Assembly (NCBI GenBank): GCA_024693415.1
Contig: JAILKX010000040.1
Span: 1-14,127, forward strand
Length of the DNA: 14,127 bases
Direction: 5' to 3'
DNA from: Bacilli bacterium
Lineage (GTDB): Bacteria > Bacillota_I > Bacilli_A > RFN20 > CAG-826
In this document: one piece after another, positions 6,509 through 11,479 of the stretch
Numbering within the stretch: position 1 is the first letter of the stretch
How the letters are laid out: the number at the start of each line of letters is the position of its first letter
Position numbers and translations under genes: made by a program
Notes under the pieces: generated by a model
What the model was told of the DNA's origin: nothing
What the model saw: the letters and a program-made list of their open reading frames with translations, nothing else
Databases searched by the model: none

Positions 6509-6817
6509 TTATTTCGAATCAATTTCGCGGAACCTCGGGACAAGGGTGTAATCGCCTGTCCCCCCGATCAGTTCAACCACGTCGGTTTTGAGGGCTTTCG
6601 CGATTCGGCAGAGGGTCTCGAAGCTCGCGTTCCGCCTCCCGCATTCGAGGTCGGAGAGGAAGGCTTTGGAGAGCCCGGTCTCTAGGGACAGGGTAAGCTG
6701 GGTGAGCCCGCGGGCGACGCGGGCTTCCCGCACGCCTTTCCCCAAGGATTTGAGGAGCTGCCTGCGCTCCACCTTGCTCAGATTGCTTTCAACGACGCGC
6801 TGCTTCATATCTTTCAT
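6509..6817 (-). CDS. Small XRE (Cro/CI) family helix-turn-helix regulator
   Basis: The protein has 102 residues and one HTH_3 domain at about 26-85. EARVARGLTQLTLSLETGLSK holds helices 1 to 3, and the recognition region AFLSDLECGRRNAS is followed by ETLCRIAKALKTDV. A short charged N-terminus and about 17 C-terminal residues flank it, with no sensor domain. ATG 6817 has AGGAG six bases upstream (caGGAGcctccATG) and lies 29 bp inside the whiA end. A second ATG at 6808 lacks a site as good. It is the last gene of the run, just upstream of gap. Because cggR holds that place in B. subtilis, a role in controlling gap or pgk is possible but only inferred from position. Targets are unknown. Confidence 0.85.
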   Translation of the reverse strand: MKDMKQRVVESNLSKVERRQLLKSLGKGVREARVARGLTQLTLSLETGLSKAFLSDLECGRRNASFETLCRIAKALKTDVVELIGGTGDYTLVPRFREIDSK

Positions 6818-7739
6818 GGAGGCTCCTGAACAAATGGTTCACGTTGGATTTGCTGACGGTCGCGCCAAGCTCTTCCGAAAGCAAAGAGGCGAGCTCGTCG
6901 AGGGTGGCGTCGGGGTTATTTAGGCGCAGTTCCATCAGGATCCTGAGCTTTGGGTTCTCGATCGATTCATAGCCCCCGTGGTCGCGGAAATACTCGATTT
7001 CCTTCTTCTGGCGCGCGGCGGCGGACATCGTCTTGGCGAAGTTCGCCGAGTCGAGGTTGCCGAGGCGGTTGGTGACGTTGTTGAAGTCGCGCTCGATGCG
7101 GACGTCCTCGAAGGCGAAGCAGGAGGAGATCGCGCCGATGAGCTTCAGGAAGTCGACGATCTCCTCGGAGCGCTTCAGGTAGACCACGTGCTGCTTCCTT
7201 CTTTTGATCACCTTGGAGTTGAAGGCGCCCTTGGATTGCTTATTGAGGAGATGGGAGAGCCATTTGGCGTGGCTAGGGTCGGAAAGGGCCATCTCGAGGT
7301 GGTAATTGGAGGAGGAAGGGTCATTGACCGAGCCGCAGGCGAGGAAGCATCCGGCGATGTAGGCGGCGGACCTTTCCTTGTTGGAGGCGGCGCGCTGCGG
7401 GACTTTGGGGTCGAGGAAATCGACCTCGAGGTCGGAGAGGATGAAGTCTGGTTCAGGCACTAAGACATGGTACTGCTGCGAGTTCTTGCGGAAGCCGAAC
7501 CCCCTGGTATAGGAGAACCTTAAATCGGTCCCATAGATGTCCTTGATGAGCTGGTAGAGGTACTTCGCGGTCTTGGCCGATTCGGTCGAGAGATCTAGGA
7601 AAGTCGCGCCACGGGTCAAGCGGAATGAGCCGTTGCACTTGGTGAACCCGCTCAAAAGCGACCGGACGCAGGTGTCGGGAAAACCGTTTTTGACGATCTC
7701 CTCTTTGACGGAGAACGCGAACGAATTGGTCTGGGCCAT
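6789..7739 (-). CDS. whiA: DNA-binding protein WhiA
   Basis: WhiA proteins join an N-terminal LAGLIDADG-homing-endonuclease-like fold without nuclease activity to a C-terminal helix-turn-helix. They act in cell division and chromosome segregation in Firmicutes and in sporulation in actinobacteria. In this 316-residue protein the conserved AAYIAGCFLACGSVND...YHLEM lies at about 125-150 and ERDFNNVTNRLGNLDSAN at 216-233. The HTH is around 265-310, with SKSNVNHLFRSL matching the family's SKSGVNHRLRKL. AAGGAAGG lies 7 nt before the ATG, and only 3 bp separate it from rapZ. In B. subtilis yvcK lies between these two genes; here it is absent. The stop lies inside xre. Confidence 0.95.
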   Translation of the reverse strand: MAQTNSFAFSVKEEIVKNGFPDTCVRSLLSGFTKCNGSFRLTRGATFLDLSTESAKTAKYLYQLIKDIYGTDLRFSYTRGFGFRKNSQQYHVLVPEPDFILSDLEVDFLDPKVPQRAASNKERSAAYIAGCFLACGSVNDPSSSNYHLEMALSDPSHAKWLSHLLNKQSKGAFNSKVIKRRKQHVVYLKRSEEIVDFLKLIGAISSCFAFEDVRIERDFNNVTNRLGNLDSANFAKTMSAAARQKKEIEYFRDHGGYESIENPKLRILMELRLNNPDATLDELASLLSEELGATVSKSNVNHLFRSLHERYEAARR

Positions 7740-7742
7740 GCA

Positions 7743-8597
7743 TCAGCCTTCCTTGAGGTAGCGGCCGATTTCGCGGTGGGAGCGGAGGCAGAGGTAGCGG
7801 TCGGAGAAGCGGGCGAAGAGCTTTTCGGTGAAGTACACCGAGCGGTGCTGCCCGCCGGAGCAGGCGGAATAGATGGAGATGTAATTCCTGCCGGACTTCT
7901 GGCATTGGTCGAGATAGTAATCGAGGAAGTCGCACATCTTGTCGAAGTACGGCCTGCACTCCTTCTGGCGGTCGAGGAATTCGATGACGGGCTGATCGAG
8001 GCCGGTCATCTTCTTGAGCTCGGGCACCCAATAGGGATTCGGGAGGCAGCGGCAGTCGAAGACGATCTCCGCGTCCTGCGGGACCCCGTATTTGTAGCCG
8101 AAGGAAGAGAACATGACGACCATGCGCCCCGTGGAGCTGCCTTCGATGTTGGCGAAGGCGATCTGGCGGAGGTCGGCGTCGGACATGCCGGTGGTGTCGA
8201 TCACGATGTCGGCGAATTGCCGCACCTCCTCGAGGTGTTTGCGGTCGTTGTCGAGCGCCTCTTCTAACGATAACCCCCTAGTCTGGAGGGGATGGACGTG
8301 GCGGGTCAAACGGAAGCGTTTAAGCAAATCGGCCTTCGAGCAATCGAGGAGCAATGTCTTGACCGGAATGCTCGAGCATTCGGAGATCGTGCGGATCGCG
8401 GTCATCGCGTGGCGCACCTCAAAGATCAGGACCACCTTCTCATAGGAGACGGGGTTGACCTTGAATTCCTCGAAGAGCTCGGGCAGCAAAAGGTTTGGGA
8501 TGTTTTCGATCATCCGGTACCCCTTCTCCTCGAACGCGTGGGTTATGGTGGATTTGCCAGCGCCTGAAAGACCGCTCAGCACGATGATGTTCTGCAT
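7743..8597 (-). CDS. rapZ: RapZ/YvcJ family nucleotide-binding protein
   Basis: The 284-residue protein has a P-loop GLSGAGKS at 9-16, an N-terminal kinase-like domain with DNDR (116-119), and the conserved FSSFGYKYGVP (163-173). FDCRCLPNPYW (180-190) and the C-terminal CSGGQHRSV (246-254) follow; the family usually has CTGGxHRSV. Members hydrolyse ATP or GTP. In E. coli RapZ is the RNA adaptor controlling GlmS-related small RNAs, and in Firmicutes YvcJ is linked to competence. Targets here are unknown. No Shine-Dalgarno precedes the ATG; an extended -10 (TGC-TATACT) lies exactly 6 nt upstream, so a leaderless transcript is likely in addition to read-through from trxB. Confidence 0.94.
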   Translation of the reverse strand: MQNIIVLSGLSGAGKSTITHAFEEKGYRMIENIPNLLLPELFEEFKVNPVSYEKVVLIFEVRHAMTAIRTISECSSIPVKTLLLDCSKADLLKRFRLTRHVHPLQTRGLSLEEALDNDRKHLEEVRQFADIVIDTTGMSDADLRQIAFANIEGSSTGRMVVMFSSFGYKYGVPQDAEIVFDCRCLPNPYWVPELKKMTGLDQPVIEFLDRQKECRPYFDKMCDFLDYYLDQCQKSGRNYISIYSACSGGQHRSVYFTEKLFARFSDRYLCLRSHREIGRYLKEG

Positions 8598-8603
8598 GGC
8601 TTA

Positions 8604-8632
8604 AGTATAGCAAAAATCGTCGCGCGTGAATT
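8604..8632 (-). promoter_or_regulatory. Extended -10 promoter for leaderless rapZ
   Basis: TATACT at 8604-8609 is preceded by TGC, matching the extended -10 form. A -35 at 17 bp (AATTCA) is poor, as is common for extended -10 promoters. The predicted first base is 8597, the A of the ATG. Confidence 0.55.
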
Positions 8633-8633
8633 T

Positions 8634-8650
8634 CTTTTTGGCGCAAAAAG
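8634..8650. repeat. Perfect 17-bp palindrome upstream of rapZ
   Basis: CTTTTTG-GCG-CAAAAAG, 7-bp arms with a 3-base centre, lies just after the trxB stop and just upstream of the rapZ promoter. No T-run follows on either strand, so it is a poor terminator. It may be a protein-binding site or an RNA hairpin protecting the trxB 3' end. Confidence 0.45.
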
Positions 8651-8653
8651 GAA

Positions 8654-9574
8654 TTACTTTTTGAGGGATCTGACGTAATTGATGGCGTTGGTGGCCGCGA
8701 CCGAGGCCTCCCCGGCGGCGTTGGCGAGCTGGCGGAGCCGCTTGTCGACGATGTCGCCGCAGGCGTAAAGCCCGGGGACGTTCGAGCTCATCCCGGCGTC
8801 GACGACGATGAACCCCTTATTGAATTGGACGCCGAGGGAATTCAGGAATTCGGTGGAGGCGATTTCGTCCGCGAGCGGGAAAATCGCATCCACGGCCAGC
8901 TTCTTTTCCTCATCGCCGACCTTGTAGGTGATGCCGGTGACCTTGCTCTTGCCATCGATCGAGACGATCGTGGCGCCCTCGATCATCGTGAGGTTGTCGA
9001 GGCGGTTGAGGGCCGCCATGTGGCGTTCGGTGGAAGAGATCTCCTTCGGGGCGAGGAAGTAGAGCTTCTTCGCGATCCCGCCGAGGTAGATCGCGTCCTC
9101 GACCGCGTGGTCCATATAGCCGTAGACCGCGACCCGCATGCCCTTGAAGAAGTTGCCGTCGCAGGTCGCGCAATAGGAGACGCCCATGCCGTTAAGCTCC
9201 TTTTCGCCGGGGACCCCGATCTTCTTGGGCGAGGATCCGGTCGCGACGATGACGGCATTCGCGGCGTAAACGCCGTTATCGGAGCGGACCAAGAAGGTCC
9301 CGTCCTCGTTTCTTGTGACCTCGTAGACGTTGCCGTAGTCGAGGAGGACGTTCAGGGCGAGCGCCTGCTCGACGAGCTTCATCGCAAGATCCGGCCCATT
9401 TGCGAATGGGACGCCCGGATAGTTATCGATCCTATGGATGTTGTTGAGCTTTCCGCCCGGCGCCCCGTTGCCGAGGACGATCGCGTTGAGCGATGAGCGC
9501 TTCAGATAGATGCCCGCGGTGATGCCGGCGATCCCGTTTCCGATGACGACTACGTCTTTGTTTACTGTCTGCAT
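8654..9574 (-). CDS. trxB: Thioredoxin-reductase-like flavoprotein with degenerate NADPH site
   Basis: I choose ATG 9574 (306 residues), which gives the normal N-terminus (DVVVIGNGIAGITA, FAD site G12-G17) and has AAGGGG upstream. An open frame to 9688 would overlap can. The redox CATC is C135/C138. GLYACGDIVDKRLRQLANAAGEA (about 269-290) binds FAD as in true TrxB. The NADPH domain is changed: GGGxxA reads GYMDHA (152-157), HRRxxxR reads APKEISS (175-181), and the AIGxxPN stretch reads PLADEIA (233-239). The enzyme should still pass electrons from FAD to a thioredoxin-like disulfide, but probably not from NADPH. Ferredoxin-linked flavin thioredoxin reductases of clostridia are a precedent. 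The gene lies 16 bp after can. Confidence 0.88.
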   Translation of the reverse strand: MQTVNKDVVVIGNGIAGITAGIYLKRSSLNAIVLGNGAPGGKLNNIHRIDNYPGVPFANGPDLAMKLVEQALALNVLLDYGNVYEVTRNEDGTFLVRSDNGVYAANAVIVATGSSPKKIGVPGEKELNGMGVSYCATCDGNFFKGMRVAVYGYMDHAVEDAIYLGGIAKKLYFLAPKEISSTERHMAALNRLDNLTMIEGATIVSIDGKSKVTGITYKVGDEEKKLAVDAIFPLADEIASTEFLNSLGVQFNKGFIVVDAGMSSNVPGLYACGDIVDKRLRQLANAAGEASVAATNAINYVRSLKK

Positions 9575-9582
9575 ATTGGTTA

Positions 9583-9588
9583 CCCCTT
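9583..9588 (-). promoter_or_regulatory. Ribosome binding site of trxB, supporting its start
   Basis: AAGGGG on the minus strand lies 8 nt before ATG 9574, in the 16-bp gap after can. It is weaker than the sites of pgk or gap but is properly spaced and supports the internal Met as start. Confidence 0.5.
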
Positions 9589-9590
9589 GT

Positions 9591-10115
9591 TTATAGCACC
9601 TCGACTCTGCCGCTAACGATGTCATAGAGCATCGCCTTGCAGCATCCGTCGCTGAGATTGAGCTTGGTTTTGACGATTTCGGCGGCATGGGTCGCGTTCT
9701 TTATGGACGCCCTGCGCTCGTCGCGCTCGTCGCCGATCGCCTCTTTGATCTTATCGGTCAGAGGTTTGAGCTCCTCTTCCTCGTGCCCGCTTAGGACCGC
9801 GCCGACCGCCCCGCAATGGGTATGGCCAAGGATCGCTACGAGCCCGACGTGGAGATGGCTGACCGCGTAATGGATGGAGGCGAGCTCATCCTCGCCGATC
9901 ACATTGCCGGCGACCCTGATCACGAAGAGGTCGCCAAGCCCGCAGGAGAAGATCTGCTCCGGCGGGACGCGGGAGTCGCTGCAGGTGACGACCGCAGCGA
10001 ATGGATGCTGGCCATTCGCGGCGAGCTCTTCGCGCCGAATTCGCGCTACGTCCCCCGCTGCTTTTGGGTTTACGAAGGCTTCGTTGCCTTTGAGGAGGCG
10101 CTCCAATTCGCTCAT
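9591..10115 (-). CDS. Beta-class carbonic anhydrase
   Basis: It hydrates CO2 to bicarbonate with a zinc ion, probably in the cytosol. In 174 residues all active-site residues are seen: zinc ligands C45, H98 and C101 (in VTCSDSR and GHTHCGAV) and the D47-R49 dyad. The stretch GLGDLFVIRVAGN (59-71) is typical. The protein is compact and ends in YDIVSGRVEVL, the usual last strand of short beta-CAs, so it looks complete. The start overlaps the lgt stop in ATGA, with GAGGAGA upstream, pointing to coupled translation. Bicarbonate supply for carboxylation is the likely role (inferred). Its place between lgt and trxB is not part of the B. subtilis order. Confidence 0.93.
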   Translation of the reverse strand: MSELERLLKGNEAFVNPKAAGDVARIRREELAANGQHPFAAVVTCSDSRVPPEQIFSCGLGDLFVIRVAGNVIGEDELASIHYAVSHLHVGLVAILGHTHCGAVGAVLSGHEEEELKPLTDKIKEAIGDERDERRASIKNATHAAEIVKTKLNLSDGCCKAMLYDIVSGRVEVL

Positions 10116-11470
10116 ACGTTCTCCTCGGTTTTGACTTCTTTGCCCTGCTTCGCGCGGATGAAGTCGTAGAGCTGGAAGCCGGCGATGATCACGACGCCGA
10201 TGATGATGTAGATCATCGAGTTCCAGAAGCTCCAGTTGCCGTCGGCGCCCATGTTGTAGGAGGCGTTCCTTAACGGCTCAAGGGTCATGCGGACCCCGCC
10301 GTACCAGATCATGTAGAACCCGCCGAGGTCACCGAGGGAGCGATGCTTCTTCCAAAGCTTCGGGATGAGCTTGGCGATCACGAAATATCCGAGGATATTG
10401 AGCATGCCTTCGATGAGGAACAGGGGCACGTTGATCTGACCCTCGGCCAAGAAGGTGCCGGTGGCGCCGTCGAAATTCATCTGGCCCTTGATCCAGGTGG
10501 GGAGCCACCACCAGCCGTCTGCGACGTTCACGGTCGCGCCGTAGACCTCGTTGTTGAAGAAGTTGCCCCATCTGCCGATAGCCTGGGCGATGAGGATGGT
10601 TGGGATGACGACGTCCATGGTCCAGCGGACGTTCACGTATTTGCGGCGCAACATCATGTAAATCGCGCCAGACACGATGCCAGCTACGGCTCCGCCAAGG
10701 ATCGTTAAGCCGCCTTCCCAGACGGCGAAGATCCGCCACCATCTGCCTTCGGCGACCTCCTTGGAGAAGGCGATTCCGCCGGCCACGTCGCCGTTCCAGT
10801 TGCCGACGACATACCAGATCCTCGCGCCGAGGATCCCGAAGATGAAGACGACGAAGAGGCATTCCTCAAGGATGCCGTGCTTGTGGAATTTCTTGTAGAA
10901 CTCGTGGTCGGACATCGCGTAGGCGGTGATGAACCCGAGGACGATGATCACGCCATACCAAGCGATGTGGAAGCCGCCGTTAGCCCCGCTTTGGGCGGTG
11001 GTCCATTTGATGCCATAGGACCCGATCGCCACGCCGTTTATGAGCGGATAATTGAGGTAGGGCCCCACTCCTTCGCCCCAAAGGAGGAAGAAGATGAGGG
11101 CGGATGGGATGCTCGCATAAAGCAAGATCTTGATGAGCTTATATTGCTTGGGGTCGAGGTCGGTGCGCCAGAAGCGGAGCACGAAGGTCACGATAAGGAG
11201 GGCGAGGCTAAGGCAGAAAAGGACCGCACCGATGATCGCCATCGCGCCGAATCCGTTGATGCAGTCCCAGTTCAGGAAGCTCGCGGTCGCGGCCTGGCAA
11301 ACTCCGCCGGCGAGGGCGGTCAAGCCGAGCCCGATGCCGAGGAACTTGAGGTCGTTTTGGGTCAATGTCTTGACCATGCGGGATTTCACGATCCCCCTAA
11401 GCGTCCTGATGAGGAGGAATATGGCCCCGGCCCACGCCAGGATGCCGAACACTAAAAATACGTATTTCAT
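10112..11470 (-). CDS. lgt: Prolipoprotein diacylglyceryl transferase with extra N-terminal membrane domain
   Basis: Lgt moves diacylglycerol from phosphatidylglycerol to the lipobox cysteine of prolipoproteins in the cytoplasmic membrane. The core runs from about residue 167 (HIAWYGVII, Y172 matching E. coli Y26) to 440. The signature GRWGNFFNNEVYG (299-311) has R300 and N303 for E. coli R143 and N146, and R394 in YGGVRMTLEPLR matches R239. In WEGGLTILGG the place of E. coli H103 is L258. Total length is 452, against about 270 usually. The extra 1-165 has four hydrophobic segments (about 3-22, 42-64, 73-98, 112-131). A second, broken gene is not needed to explain it, as the frame is continuous. 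The ATG is 9 bp past uvrA; a weak AAGGAA overlaps the uvrA stop. Confidence 0.9.
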   Translation of the reverse strand: MKYVFLVFGILAWAGAIFLLIRTLRGIVKSRMVKTLTQNDLKFLGIGLGLTALAGGVCQAATASFLNWDCINGFGAMAIIGAVLFCLSLALLIVTFVLRFWRTDLDPKQYKLIKILLYASIPSALIFFLLWGEGVGPYLNYPLINGVAIGSYGIKWTTAQSGANGGFHIAWYGVIIVLGFITAYAMSDHEFYKKFHKHGILEECLFVVFIFGILGARIWYVVGNWNGDVAGGIAFSKEVAEGRWWRIFAVWEGGLTILGGAVAGIVSGAIYMMLRRKYVNVRWTMDVVIPTILIAQAIGRWGNFFNNEVYGATVNVADGWWWLPTWIKGQMNFDGATGTFLAEGQINVPLFLIEGMLNILGYFVIAKLIPKLWKKHRSLGDLGGFYMIWYGGVRMTLEPLRNASYNMGADGNWSFWNSMIYIIIGVVIIAGFQLYDFIRAKQGKEVKTEENV

Positions 11471-11479
11471 AGGGTGATA

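Noticed and set aside
9590..9598. Extended -10-like TGC-TATAAA over the can stop codon, as a trxB promoter
   Set aside because: Transcription would begin at or after the AAGGGG site, removing most of the trxB ribosome binding site, and no -35 is evident. Read-through from can is simpler.
9575..9688. Longer trxB frame beginning inside can
   Set aside because: The added 38 residues overlap can by about 100 bp, resemble no TrxB N-terminus, and the ATG at 9574 has a plausible ribosome site.
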